A program made the translations under genes and the position numbers. Shown in pieces: positions 26,291 through 38,143 of a stretch of DNA of 64,000 nucleotides (position 1 is the stretch's first letter; each line of letters begins with the position of its first letter). The stretch is from Casuarina equisetifolia (lineage: Eukaryota > Streptophyta > Magnoliopsida > Fagales > Casuarinaceae): assembly GCA_028551475.1 (NCBI GenBank), contig CM052357.1, positions 29,595,745-29,659,744 of the forward strand, written 5' to 3'. The notes under the pieces are model-generated. The model saw nothing but the letters and a program-made list of their open reading frames with translations, was not told the origin of the DNA and searched no databases.

Positions 26291-27140
26291 CGCCGTAGAC
26301 TAAAAATTGCTGTCTTAGATTGTAAACTAAAATCTATTTAATGAATTGACAAGTATTTTTCGAAAGCATAGAAAAACGTTTCTAAGAAAAAATGTTGAGA
26401 AATATTGTAATTTCTTAAAATAAAAAGTCCTAAAGTTATTTTATTTTGTTTTCAAGATATGGAATATCGATTATTTTTTTTAAGACATAGAGCATCTGAG
26501 CTCTATGTTTAAAATAGAAAAAAGAAAAGAAAAAATTAGTTAGTTTTTAAGACATACTTTCTGATTTATTTTGACATTTTTGTTTCAAGAAAAAGGCGTT
26601 GCCAAAAAATTATGAAACATTACAATAAATGATTTGTAAGTAAATTTTATACCATTTATACACCTAAGAAATTATAAGTATATTTTAAAATGTGGTCAGA
26701 AACCCTTTGCCCTTCACACCAAATAGATCTTCAAAATATATTATAAGGTATTCATCCAAACTCCTTCTTTAAAACATTATTGCCTTTCTCCGAAGATTAT
26801 ATAAAATTCAATAAAAAAAAAGTTTTAGGCTGTGAAATCTCAGGTGGAGAAGAAATACTTAATATAAGGAGATCAATTTATCTCACTTTTTATTTTAACA
26901 AAACATATGTTTGAATAACCAATTCCATCGCCGGTAAATTAGTCAAGATTGTTCGTCCAGAGCCCAGGATTTTGAAATATTTTTGTTTTTCCGAGACTCT
27001 AAAATAGCCGTTTTGTCTGACCATACAGATGGAGGAATCTCGGAAAGTTGGCTTATGCATAGCGAGTCACTTAAGTTGGCTTACCTGCAGAAGACCAAGC
27101 AGCTGGTACCAACTAGACTTAATTTTCCCACGCCGGGGTT
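26291..27140. other. AT-rich spacer before the DC1 pseudogene
   Basis: No gene or recognisable element. The last ~70 bases before 27213 show homology to the 5' leaders of the DC1 genes at 43687 and 59272. Confidence 0.5.
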
Positions 27141-27777
27141 ATAGCGTTCCCTATCGGAAACCCAAATTCTAACTACTTCTCTGTTGAACGTAAAAGAGTG
27201 ATTCTCATAGAGATGGAGATCGAACGTTCTCTCAGACAGTTCTGGCAAGGTTGGAGCGTGGAGGTAGAGGTATGAAGAACCTCGGAGCTGGATAGAGATG
27301 GCAACCAGGAGGTTGTTTGCAGTACTTGCAAGAAGCCGATATTGGGTTCCGCTATAAGATACAAAAATGATAGTGGGTTCTTTCATTTCTCTTGCCTCGA
27401 ATTCTCCACCTGCTATGAAAGCCCTTTTCTTCACTTCAGCAGTGGGCATGATGACTTGATCTTCGCCAAGAAAGTGAAAAATGAAGGTAGGGAGAACGCT
27501 GTTTGCTTCGCGTGCGAGAGGCTAGTTGTGGGTCGAGGATACGAATGCTCCACCTCCGAATGCAAGTTTCTCCCACATCAATCATGTGCCGAGCCGCCGC
27601 CTCAGATACAATATGACTTGCACCCAGCCCACACCTTTCATCGTTTTCTGCCTCGTTTTTTCCGGCGAGAGGTTGTAAATTGTTATTTTTGCAGTGGAGA
27701 CTGCGAAAAATGCTTGTCTTACCGTTGTGGCCAGTGCAGGTTCCGCCTTGACTTCTTATGCGCTCTCGGCTGCCCAA

Positions 27778-28154
27778 TGTCACGTGCCTGTTCTAGGTTT
27801 TGGGTATTTTGTGGAGTGGGCTTGGTTTTATCCAGCCAGGCCATTTAGGAGATTCTAGGGCCATTTTGGCCAGGGTTTTTTTTTCTTCTTAAACAGAGAA
27901 ATCATCCTTTGGAAAGGGGGACTAGTTTATGCGAAGCTTTGGCTTGTGTCTCAGTGCTATGTCCCCTTGATGATGCAGAGGTGCTGTGTCCCTTATGGTG
28001 CAGTTGTGCATTGTCCAATATGATGCTGATGTGCCATTTCCATTATGATGCGGGTGTGCTGTGTCCACTCTGATGCAGGGAAGATGACTCCTACAAATCC
28101 AAATCAACCTCGCTCAAACCAAGTTCTGATTGGGATCCCAGAAGACTACGACAA
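27778..28154 (+). repeat. 5' LTR of element 27778-29382
   Basis: Direct repeat of 29008-29382. TG...CA ends. The 25-bp tandem array lies at about 27965-28080. Confidence 0.9.
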
Positions 28155-29007
28155 ATGGTACCAGAGTAGTTCCGATCACAGGAAGTGCCCGTTGTTCTGT
28201 GAAGACGGTACACTAGAAGAGGCCTTTGTTCGTCTGCAAAAAGGTTTGACCTAACTGCAAGAAGAAATGAAGGCTTCAATCCATCAATTCTTTGTAGAAA
28301 TGAAGGCTATTTACAAAGAAGAAATGGAGGCTACACGAAGGTATGCCTTGGAAGACTTCCAAGTTCTTCATGAGGCAGTGGAAGCGTAGATCCAAGTGGG
28401 AGAGTCAAAAAAGGAGGCTCCTTTCGAGCCAACTCAGGTTCCCAAGCAAGTTCCAGCACGACTTGTGGGAGGCCGACACAACACCAAGGTTAGACTCTCT
28501 TAGAGGAGGAGATTAGGATCATCGCAGATGGGAAGGGCCATCATTAAGGTGGAACAGATTTGGCGCCAGAAATGACGCTAGAATAGGGAGATTCTGAAAC
28601 AACGCAAGATGGAAAAAGGTTAGAGAAGGCTGAACGGCTGCACACGCATTGACCACCATGAATTGCCGTCCTCCGATCTGTCTAATGGAATGCTCATCTG
28701 AGGCTTCTTCTTCCATCGGGAAAGGCCACCGGAGCAACACCAGCGAGAAGTTTTTATTTTACTTTAATGTTTTATGTTTTTCTTTGGTTATTGGCAAGAT
28801 AGAACTATCTCCTTCAGTTTGGGTGTCTTTTATGTAGGGCTACTTTTGTTTCTTGGGCCTTAGTATGTTTTGGGCTTAGATGTTTTAGGTTGTTTTAGTT
28901 AAGCCTTAGTTATTAGGTTGTAGGACTTGTTTTGTTAAGCACGGCAACTAAGAGTATGTGAAGTAGAAGACAACCTTGAGGTCAAGGTTGTTTAAAGGGG
29001 AAGGAAT

Positions 29008-29382
29008 TGTCATGTGCCTGTTCTAGGTTTTGGGTATTTTGTGGAGTGGGCTTGGTTTTATCCAGCCAGGCCATTTAGGAGATTCTAGGGGCATTTTGGC
29101 CAGGGGCTTTTTTCTTCTTAAATAGAGAAACCATCCTTTGGAAAGGAGGACTAGTTTATGCAAAGCTTTGGCTTGTGTCTCGGTGCTGTGTCTCCTTGAT
29201 GATGCAGAGGTGCTGTGTCCCTTATGATGCAATTGTGCACTGTCCAATATGATGCTGATGTGTCGTTTCCATTATGATGCGGGTGTGCTGTGTCCACTCT
29301 GATGCAGGGAAGATGACTCCTACAAATCCAAATCAACCCCGCTTAAACCAAGTTCTGATTAGGATCCCGAAAGACTACGACA
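29008..29382 (+). repeat. 3' LTR of element 27778-29382
   Basis: Direct repeat of 27778-28154, preceded by the polypurine tract and followed by the CCTAA target copy. Confidence 0.9.
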
Positions 29383-30070
29383 CCTAACTAGCGACAGAGA
29401 TCACTGCCAACATGAGTTCTCCCCCTTATGGAAGTGGAGGATGCAGTTCACTTGTGATGCCTGTGGTGAGGAAGGCAATCCTCATTGATACATTTGTCAA
29501 CTCTTGATACATTGCAAATGTATTCATTTTTCAAGGGTGATCAAGATTAGTAGACATCCTCACCCCCTTACCATCACCTATTTGCTTCAAGAAGTCTATG
29601 AAGTCAAAAATGAAAAGATTATATTCTGTAATCTCTGTTATGAAAAGATAAAGACAGAATATGGAGCCTATTATTGCAATAGGTGTGATTTTGTGGCTCA
29701 CTTGATATGTGCATATGATTTTTTTAGACATGTATGGAAGGGATCATATGATTTCGACTTAGATGGTGAGGAGTAGATTGAAGGAGCTGAGGAGACACCA
29801 GTTTTTTGTCATCGTGATCATATTTTAAGTCTTTGCATTGAGGAGCTCAAGGATAATATTTGTTGTGATGGATGCATGGAGTTGATCTTAGCCCCGTTTT
29901 ATAGCTGCACGAAATGCAACTACTTTCTACACGATAAATGTTTCCATCTGCCAAGAAAGAAAAAACACATTCTTCACGACCACATGCTCACCCTCATCAC
30001 ACAGCTACCTTACTTTGGTGGTGTATTTCTATGTGAAGCTTGTGGACGTGAGAGCCAAGGCTTTTTATCA

Positions 30071-30266
30071 CAAAGTGATGATATCGAACAAGTGGAGGAA
30101 AATTGTAATTGTATTGCAGTGAGTAAAACTATACAATGTGATGTCCTTAAATACAACTTTTAGTAGGACTTACATGGAAAATCATATAATGGGAATATTT
30201 ACAATAAATGACAAATATACTATATACCGAAAATAGATCTTTTGGTATCTTCCATAACACTTTTGT
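30071..30266. repeat. ~196 bp insertion of unknown origin in DC1 pseudogene
   Basis: The paralogous genes read continuously across this point (..GFSYEC.., ..SFSYNC..), while here the codon for Ser is followed by 196 extra bases before TAT ACA TGT resumes the family reading. The segment is AT-rich, lacks GT-AG ends at the break and shows no clear target duplication. Confidence 0.65.
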
Positions 30267-31223
30267 TATACATGTGAGGTGTGTGGATTTGATCTTGACA
30301 TAAAATGTTCCTTAATGCCAGAAGTCCTGGAACATGGAAGTCACCCTCACTCTCTCTACCTGGCAATCAATTCTGCCAGAAAATGCAATTCTTTTGAAGG
30401 TTGTCCCTACAGGAATGTAGGCGTTTTTGTATGCACTACTTGTGAATTTGCCTTTTGTTTTAAATGTGCAACTCTTCCATCTACAGCAAGGTACCCTTAT
30501 CACAAGCATCTTTTAGAATTTACTTATGCTAAAGAAATTAATTTCAAAGATTATTATTGTCTAATTTGTGAAGAGTAAAGAAATATAAAAGATTAGATCT
30601 ATTATTGTACAGAATGTGACTTTTCTACTCATATAGAGTGTGATAGAAAAATATCCATACATGAAGTTTGGAAAAATTTTCACAGACTGTGAGCACGAAC
30701 ATCCTCTCACTTTTGTTCTACCTGATGAGTTCTTTCGATGTAATGTTTGTAACCGGCGGGCATTTGATGGTTATTATCGTTATGACCGGGGGGCTGGTGC
30801 TTTTCACGCCATTCACTGTGCTCAATGTGAATTCATTGTCCACTGCGTCTGTCTCGAAGGTTGGGAAGGACTACGAAGAGAGGTAACAATAGCTTATCGT
30901 AATAAATGAAAAATATGTTTAATTTTTTACTTAATCATCTACTTTTGTCTTTTAAATCTATTCCCATGCTATTGTACTGAATTTGCGAAGGAATTGAATT
31001 GTATTAACTGTTGTTCATTTCAAAACATATTTCTAAATAAATAATTTTGTGTTATTTTTATATTATGTGGTTCAACAAAAAGGAAAAGAAAAAAAAAGAA
31101 TTGTTGGATGAGTGCTCTCTAAAACAAGTCCCAGCGTCTTCCTCAAAACCAGTTTTCTTCATCTAAAAGGATCATATTTTTGTTTGGTTCAATCGTTTCT
31201 GGCTAAATCCTACTTCTTTTCAG

Positions 31224-31793
31224 AAAATCAGCCTGAATCCGCGTTTTTTATCACCCCTGGTTCCCAATGAAGAGGACGAGGAGATTGATTCAGGTGCCGA
31301 GGAGGCGGCGGGGACTAGCACAAGCATCGCAAGTGTCGAAGAGGTGGGAGGGACTAGCGCAGGCACCAGAGGCCAGCGTGATTCCGTTGAGGAGATTGAT
31401 TCAGGCGCAGAGGATGCGGGAGGGACTAGGATGGGCGCCAAAGGCAGGGATGATTTGGGCAAGGTGATTGATTCCGATGAGATAGAGGAGATTGATTCCA
31501 GTACCGAAGAGCGGGAGGGACTAGTACAGGCACCAGTGGCGGCCGCGGAGATTGATTCAGGTATGGAGGATGCGGGAGGGACTACTGCAGGCACCAGAGT
31601 CTGGCGTGATTTGGGTAAAGGGATTGATGACGTTGAGGAGATCAATTCCGTCGTGGAGATTGATTCAGGAGTAGAGGTCACGGGGGAACTAGCGCAGACA
31701 CCAGAGGCAGCCGTGACTCAGATGAGGAGATTGAGTTGGATGAGGAGGGTATTCAGGTGCACCAGAGGGGAGCGTCACCCTTTTGGCGGATGA
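31224..31793 (+). other. DC1 second exon: acidic EIDSG repeat tail, 189 codons open
   Basis: Follows the acceptor TTCTTTTCAG at 31223. The frame is continuous with exon 1 across the predicted intron 30883-31223. It reads KISLNPRFLSPLVPNEEDEE, then about five imperfect copies of a motif like EIDSGxEDAGGTxAGTRGxRD. The minus-strand Ser/Pro-rich frame 31220-31681 is the antisense shadow of this repeat. Confidence 0.65.
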
Positions 31794-33454
31794 TCAGCAC
31801 TCGTCTACATCTCTGAGGTAGTATTATTAGCATCTATTGATTGCGGGCTTTGTACCAATGGAATTGAAATTAGTTCTTTTACACGAACTGAACGTGATAA
31901 GTTGAGGAATTTAGAGTCTGAACACGTTCTGGTGCTTTGCTAAGTATTTGAAAACTGAAATATTCATTAAGAAGAGAGGCTATTTTCTGACAAAAATCTA
32001 CAAGATTTGTTCTGCCTTTAAAGCTAGTGGCTTCTTAACAGAAGCTATCAATGAACTAGAAGAAGCAACAGGCTTCGGATTGCAAACATTTCCCATTATG
32101 TTTGTCATTGCGAGCATTAACATCGAGAATCTTTAGTAAACGTATGGAATCTTGTTTCGACGATGACAATATGGTAAACATATGAAATCTTTTGAGAAAG
32201 GGGTTGATATGTTTGGTTTATATCAAGTATGTGCTTGAAAGAAAAGAGTAATTGAATAAATGTGTGTAATATGCTAGTCAACCAAATTATGAAAAATCAA
32301 AGATCCCCATATATTATTCAGTTAAATGAATATCCATAAACTATTTCATATTAATGTATTTGAAATGTTCTAAGAAATATTAACTTGATTGATTGATAAA
32401 ATGTGTGTGAATATCATGCAAAAACTATTCTAACATGTTGGATGTTTTTTTGGGGGTAAAACATAGTCGTTCTACAAGCCAAAAGGGAAGATTTTAGCCT
32501 AGGTGGAAACACTGTTGTTTTAGGGTTTTAAGGTACAGTTTTGCTGAGAAAATGTGGGTTGACTGCATGCGTCTTCAGCACTGAAACAGTAGTGTTGTAA
32601 TGAAACAATGCCCAGTTATTCAAAGTTTAAAATGCATGCTTCAATCCCCTCATATGTTATCTCATATAAGGAATATTGCTAAACATATCTATTTGGAGGC
32701 AAGCGAAGCAACATATCGGGGGTTGACATCGTAGCTCATCTTTAATGTTAGGATTAGACTTTGCCGGAGTATGGCAAACGTAACTCTAGGTGGGAACGAA
32801 CAATGCTAAGCCAATTTTATGGTATCCCAGGCAGCCTTTTATCACCCAAATGATAAAGAGAAGCTTGAGTTGAAGTCTTCGAGAAATTTTGGTGCAACGG
32901 ATGTAGTTCGTTCATATTCATACGTTAAGGGTTTTAGGAAATCCTAGTTTTTATGAGGAAATCCTATTGTGAAATTGAAGTGCTATATGGTCGTTTGAGT
33001 GTTTGGTTGTATGCTGAGCACAAGGCACTGTGGTAATTTTTCCAAGTGTGACAAAATCGACAATGGTTCATAGTCCGCATGGCTATTCATACTCAGCCCT
33101 CATGAAAACTATCCGCACAGCCTAAGTACAACCTAACATTTCCAAATCAACACCCATATAATCAACCAACGTTTGTCGAATTTATTAAGCATAATATATA
33201 AAAAAAAATGTATGTGATATTATGTATGTAAAGCAAATGCTCTTTATTTGTTTTTGGCACTTAGGATAAAAACTTTTATCCTATCACATTTGAGTTTTCT
33301 CAAAGTCATTTTATTCAAAAGCAAGATTTATAAACTCAAGCACTTATTGCTCATTACCAATGTCAGAAATTTTTATTAAATAAAGGAGGTTTGGACTGGC
33401 TCGGGTACCATGTCAACCTCTTGACTTAGATCCCAGATAGGTAGTAGTAAATTA
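31794..33454. other. DC1 3' flank, unit 1
   Basis: Contains blocks shared with the 3' flanks of the other DC1 copies: a start (GTATTAGCATCTATTGATTG..GGAATTGAAATT..CTGAAATATTCATTAA) also seen at 61676-61830, and a later portion near 32960-33060 (GTGAAATTGAAGTGCTATATGG...GTAATTTTTCCAAGTGTG) also seen at 46430-46520 and 51545-51640. No gene is recognised. Confidence 0.55.
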
Positions 33455-34483
33455 TTAGGACACTAACCAATTACTAAGTTGATATTAGAATTATGTTTCA
33501 AAGGAGTAACCTATAGATCAAATGTAAGATCTTTCTCATAATATTACCTACAACAATTTCACCTCATAAGAATGACTAGGAGATGTTAGAATTCTTTTAT
33601 TATTATTTATAACTTACTTAAAATCCTCTATGTATAAAAGAACTATTTCTTCCCCTTACAAATCGTAAAAATGAGATTATATAACAAAATCCTTTCTTCA
33701 TTGGTTAGCTTTCAGTTTAATCGATTCTGAAATCCTAGTTCTTCGGGGAAGACTCAAACTGTATATTTCTGGTCACAAGCAATGAGGGAGAAAAATCTTT
33801 GTCCTTCTTGGACATGAAAATACATGAAAAAAAACTTTTTTAGGGCAATTATTTAACTCCTAGATTAAGGACCTTTAAAAGAAGTTTGAGAATGTGATAT
33901 AAGATAATAGCCAACGCAAGCACTAATTTTGAATAACCTTTTTTTTTTTTTCAAAGAAACATGGATTATATCTAACAAATTTTATTAAATTTTATTAATA
34001 GTATCAAGGCTAAATGTAATAATCATATATTATTAGATTACATGAGGTATGATATAAATATGATCCTTACAAAATAAACTCACCACAGTGAGTATTACAA
34101 TCCAAAGATTAAAACAAACAAAACAAATAAGAAAATTACAAAGGACAGCATATAGGCTTAACCTAATGGATAAAAAATTTGAATTATTTCTCAATTTGCG
34201 CATGTTATCCTTGCACAGGGCCGTGTTAATCTTTTATCCATCCTTCCAGTTTTATCATCTGTCCCGAGGGATGACTACAGTTTGGCTATGAATTTGAGAG
34301 TTACGATAAGTTTCCTCTTCATGATTATCGTTATCATCATGTGACGCGACAGTAAATCACCCATCTCTAACTATTGACAGCAAATACATTGTAATCCCAC
34401 TTTCAAGGGGCGCAAAAGATCCTGAGTAGGTTCTTAATCACTGATAGTCACGGCAATCAAGAAAATGAAAATGATAATCAGTC

Positions 34484-36007
34484 TTAGTCAACGCCGCTTT
34501 CCCCAGCCAAAAACCTGCGAAACCTTCCGTTAATCTCAATCATGCTGCAGCCAGCAGTCTCAGAAACGCCTGAGCCATTCATTTTGTCTCTCCATCTCTT
34601 TGCTTCCTCCCATTTACCGCATGATGCATACAAATTAGAGAACATCATGAACTCGCCGTCGCTTAAGGGACAAGTCCTGGCAAAATAAAGCTTCATTACT
34701 TTCTCTCCAGTGTCAAGATCTCGATGAGTGACGCAGGCACTGAGCAAAGCACCCAAGACAGACTCCCCCGGTTCAAATGGCATGGCTTGTATTAGTTGAA
34801 ATCCATGGTCAAGAAGCTTAGCTCTACCGAGTAGATCAACCATGCAACCATAGTGCTCTTTCTTGGGAGCGATCCCGAAGTCCTGTTCCATGCAATTGAA
34901 TAATCGGTATCCATCTTCCACCAAACCTGCATGGCTACAAGCACTAAGCAGGCCAATGAAGGTAATGTCATCGGGCCTTATGCATCTGTCTCTCATTTTA
35001 TCAAATAGTTTAAGAGCAGCCCGGCCATAGCCATGGAGAGCTAGTCCAGAGATGATGGCATTCCAGCAATAGATATCCCTAACTTGGGATTTAAAGAATA
35101 CCTCTAAGGCGTTTGGTATGCTTCCACACTTGGCATACATGACTATCAATGCTGTTGCTACATGGGGACTTGAGTCAAGACAGTGATCTTTAGCATAAAT
35201 GTGTGCTTTAATGCCTCTTTCAAGTGCACCCAGATGTGCACAGGCAGATAAAACTCCGGTCATCGTTAGAAAATCAGGCTATACATTTCCAACCAGCATT
35301 TCATCAAAAAGATCCGCCGCCTTGGTGTAAAGCTGACTGCGTATATAGCCTCTCACCATTGTATTCCATGTTATAACATTTTTTGCTCGCATCTCCTTGA
35401 ACAACCTACGTGCTGCAACTATATCTCCAGCATTGGTATGAGCCAGTATCATGGAGTTCCACGAGACAGCCTCTTTCGCAGGAATCTTATCGAAGATACT
35501 TCTAGCAGATACCGTTCTTCCCATACTTGCATACCCAGAGACCATAATATTGTAAGACGTCAGGTCCTTTAAAGGCATGGAATCAAAAAGCTCCGTAGCA
35601 GAACCCATCTGATCACTTGACACATACGTATCTAACATGGAATTCCAAGCAACCACGTCTTTCACGGGCATACTGTCAAACACCTTGCAAGCTTCAGCAA
35701 CCAATCCTAGAGTGGAATACACATTAAGCAAAGCAGTTTCGACAAAAACATGCCGCCAGAATCCAGTTTTAATTGTCTGGCCATGGAGTGAGAACCCAAT
35801 TCGAGACCCCGCAAGCTCTCCTGCTGCTTTAAGTAGAATGGGAAATATATAGTTATCACCTTGGTAACCAAGTTCCTGCATGTTTATATACGTTATAATT
35901 GCTTTCTTTGCATTGCCCTTAAGCACTTGCTCCTTGATTTTCTTATTCCAACTCAGTGGGTAATCAGGCACGGTAGAAAGGCCGAACTTGCAGGCCAGGA
36001 AAACCAT
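34484..36007 (-). pseudogene. PPR paralogue disabled by one nonsense codon (K243 to TAG)
   Basis: Collinear with the 507-aa PPR at 18444-19967 and the same total length. The only disabling change I see is codon 243: AAG in the left copy (19241-19239) is TAG here (35281-35279), so translation gives 242 aa. The downstream frame remains open for 264 codons to the same end (GESGVD instead of GESGIE), with a methionine at 35263. The truncated product would keep the N-terminal PPR motifs but lose the later motifs and the E domain. It could be a recent pseudogene or a truncated allele. RNA editing is an unlikely rescue because this is a nuclear gene and TAG cannot be removed by C-to-U change. Confidence 0.88.
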
Positions 36008-36409
36008 TTCAGTTCAGAAAATGCATTTGTATTACATGGAGGAGTTTAGAGTGGAAAATAATAAAAAGAAGCTTTTGTCGTGAGTCCATACACGTCCAAA
36101 TGGGCATATCCTTGGTCTCTTTCTTGACAGCGAAATCGCCCATTTAACGGGCTTTTAAGATATGAGAGGATGATAATGTACATACATTAACATATTATGG
36201 GTCTTGAATTTCGAATAATATGATAGGATCAATTTACATTCTTTGGCCGAGAAAATCCATTATGTTGTGACATCAGTACTTGAAGTCAATTCTGTTACCA
36301 TCTCTTTACTCTTAAGTTTTCATACCATTAATGCTATGCTGATCTATATGTAAGAGATGGTCATACATGAAGAAGTACAAGAGAGTAAGAGATGCAATCC
36401 TTATTTCAT

Positions 36410-36844
36410 ACCAATGATAGGCACCCACTTCCCATGTGTTTGGGCTCAAGACATTTTTACTTAGCAAGTACTCGAGAAGCTTTGTGAACCGTTCCAGACA
36501 TGGCGGGCTCTCTTCCTGTGCAAGGGAAATTGCTTCTTTAACAGCTTCAGGGTGATATGGCTACAGCATTATCTCATCCACAAGGATCCGAACGCAGCAA
36601 TATTCTTCCAAAGAGAGAGTTCTCCAGCAAAGATTGAGAGGGTTTGATCATGCTGCAGGAGCGACATCACGGCAAAGTTAGTGAGCTCTTTATAAACCTC
36701 AAGATCTCCTCTCCTTGCTCTTATTCTAATACGAAAACTCCTAGTAATTGGGTTGGGCTTCCAATTTTCACTAGGTTTGTGACTTTCTTTTCTGTTTAAA
36801 TTCACATCACCCTTTACGTGACTATATACATGATTATCTTGCAT
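36410..36844 (-). pseudogene. Unidentified protein-coding relic upstream of PPR (unit 2 copy)
   Basis: The minus-strand frame 36844-36569 reads 91 codons, including ITRSFRIRIRARRGDLEVYK and SLWKNIAAFGSLWMR. After a frame change the sequence continues as [20 protein letters not shown] and [21 protein letters not shown] diverged copy is in unit 1 (20522-20850). The peptide style looks like a real helical protein, but I cannot name the family. Confidence 0.4.
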
Positions 36845-37426
36845 TAATAGTGGCTCCTCCCAACCTAGTTAGATCTTAGAGTGTAATAAGGTTGTCCTAA
36901 TACAATTTTTTTACATGCTTAAATTTTAACTCAAAAGACTAATTTATTAGGTGGACTTATTAAACTTCTTGTAAACCCTAAGATCTAATCACTTTTAGGA
37001 ACAAATACCACTATCCTTGACAACTGGGTTGAATCTCTTAATTCTGGACTAATTATTGCACGCATTAAGTCGGGCATTCCTAGCCTTCTTAACTTGTCCC
37101 ATGTGTTAAGGTATAGGCCTAGTCTTTCCAAGGGGCCCATAATTTTCACCATTAATAATATTAAGGTTTTTCTCTTTATAGAAAAATGTTTTGAATAAAA
37201 TTTAGATAATACTATCACAAAGTGAAACTAAGAGAAAGATATCAATTAAGAGACAGAGAGACCAAATAAGAGAGTTAAATTTGAAATAATATTTCTATGT
37301 TGTCTTGAGACTCTGTAATGCATAGATGTTGTTAATATAAACATGTACTAAGTTGTAAAAGAAAATAAAACAAGAAAAAAACCTAAGGATGATACCATAT
37401 TTTATTTTTGTATTTAGAGTTTCAAA

Positions 37427-38143
37427 AAAAAAAAATTTAAGAATATTTTACAAGTAAGAAGTGAACTCACACAACTAATGACGGGCTCAGAATGCACTAT
37501 TGTCAAAAGTTATGTAGCACTAAGAGAGAACATAGAAGATGTTGAATGGGCAAGATTTGCATGGAAAGAAGGAGTACCAAAACATAATTTTATGTCATGG
37601 ATTATTTTAAAAGACAAACTATCTACAGTAGATCGTATGGCTGTATGGAATAGCTCAATAGACCTATAATGTAACCTTTGCAAATAAGGAGGAGAAGCAT
37701 AAGAACATTTATTTTTTAAATGTAGGTTCACAAATTACATATGGAAAGCTCTATTAGGTATAAATAGATTAACTCGAAAAATTAAACATTGGAGAGTTGG
37801 AATATGTTGGATGGTTAACGTTATCAAGAGTAAGAGTTTTGCAGAAACCATGCTTAATATATCTTTCAAAGCCGTATTGTACCACATTTGGAGGAAAAGA
37901 AATAGAAGAAGATTCAGTGATAAAAGTCTAGATAATTCGATCGTTATTGCTAAAATTAAGAAGGACGTGAGAGGAAATATTTCATCTACTAGAAAAGTAA
38001 AGCCTATAGATTGTAATAAATTTTTGTAAAAGTTTTGAAATTTGTCAAATGCAGTATTTGAGCCTAAATGATGATGTTGTAACTTAACAATCTTGTAATT
38101 TTTTACGGTGATATATAATTCTTGACCTTTCACAAAAAAAAAA
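37427..38143 (+). mobile_element. 5'-truncated LINE relic with zf-RVT region
   Basis: The plus strand encodes broken frames typical of the C-terminus of plant LINE ORF2, the zinc-binding reverse-transcriptase tail: FAWKEGVPKHNFMSWIILKD, then CNLCK and, after stops, EHLFFKCRFTNYIW, then ISFKAVLYHIWRKRNRRRFS. A ~10-base A run ends it at 38143. Target copies GAGTTTCAAA flank it at 37417-37426 and 38144-38153. The unit 1 paralogue (21524-21533) has a single uninterrupted copy, so it is an empty site. The insertion therefore postdates the segmental duplication. Confidence 0.9.

Larger units (their letters stand above)
27778..29382 (+). mobile_element. Non-autonomous LTR retrotransposon (TRIM/LARD-like), 1605 bp
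   Basis: Two direct LTRs, 27778-28154 (377 bp) and 29008-29382 (375 bp), both begin TGTCA and end CGACA. A primer-binding site TGGTACCAGAG starts at 28157, near-matching the 3' end of initiator tRNA-Met. A purine-rich tract (AAAGGGGAAGGAAT) immediately precedes the 3' LTR. Flanking 5-bp target copies are CCCAA (27773-27777) and CCTAA (29383-29387), differing at one base. The 853 bp interior is too small for gag-pol; it holds only a short frame (28083-28254, MTPTNPNQPRSN...) and a Glu/Lys-rich continuation with stops, perhaps a gag remnant. The LTRs differ at roughly 20 positions by eye, so the insertion is not recent. Each LTR carries a ~25-bp tandem array built on TGATGC..GTGCTGTGTCC. Confidence 0.92.
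27213..31793 (+). pseudogene. DC1-domain (C1-like zinc finger) pseudogene with nested LTR element
   Basis: Paralogue of the DC1 genes at 43687 and 59272. It starts MEIERSLRQFW and keeps many C1-like modules (for example NAVCFACERLVVGRGYECS, FTCDACGEEGN, IIFCNLCYEKIKTEYGAYYC, DYYCLICEE). Disabling changes, in order: TGA at 27273-27275; LTR element 27778-29382 with its duplicated target; TGA at 29486-29488; TAG at 29774-29776; a ~196 bp insertion at 30071-30266; TAA at 30576-30578 and TAG at 30594-30596; and a small frame change near 30645. The frame offsets agree exactly with the LTR plus target duplication (1610 bp) and the 196 bp insert, so most damage is explained by insertions. The exon-1 donor (30882/30883) and exon-2 acceptor (31223/31224) are still good. 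Exon 2 (31224-31793) stays open for 189 codons and encodes an acidic repeat tail. Confidence 0.9.

Noticed and set aside
27436..27783. 115-codon minus-strand frame
   Set aside because: Antisense to the well-supported DC1 modules of the pseudogene.
27963..28082. 25-bp repeats considered as a CRISPR-like array
   Set aside because: Units are contiguous imperfect tandem repeats without unique spacers, duplicated in both LTRs of a plant retroelement.
28083..28254. Possible gene in the LTR element interior
   Set aside because: It begins inside the 5' LTR and continues past stops. At most it is a gag remnant, so it is reported within the element.
31220..31681. 153-codon Ser/Pro-rich minus-strand frame
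   Set aside because: Antisense shadow of the GC-rich repeat in the DC1 tail exon.
35263..35281. Readthrough or editing rescue of the PPR stop codon
   Set aside because: Nuclear genes are not C-to-U edited, TAG is not a C-to-U product here, and no readthrough context or selenocysteine signal is expected in plants.
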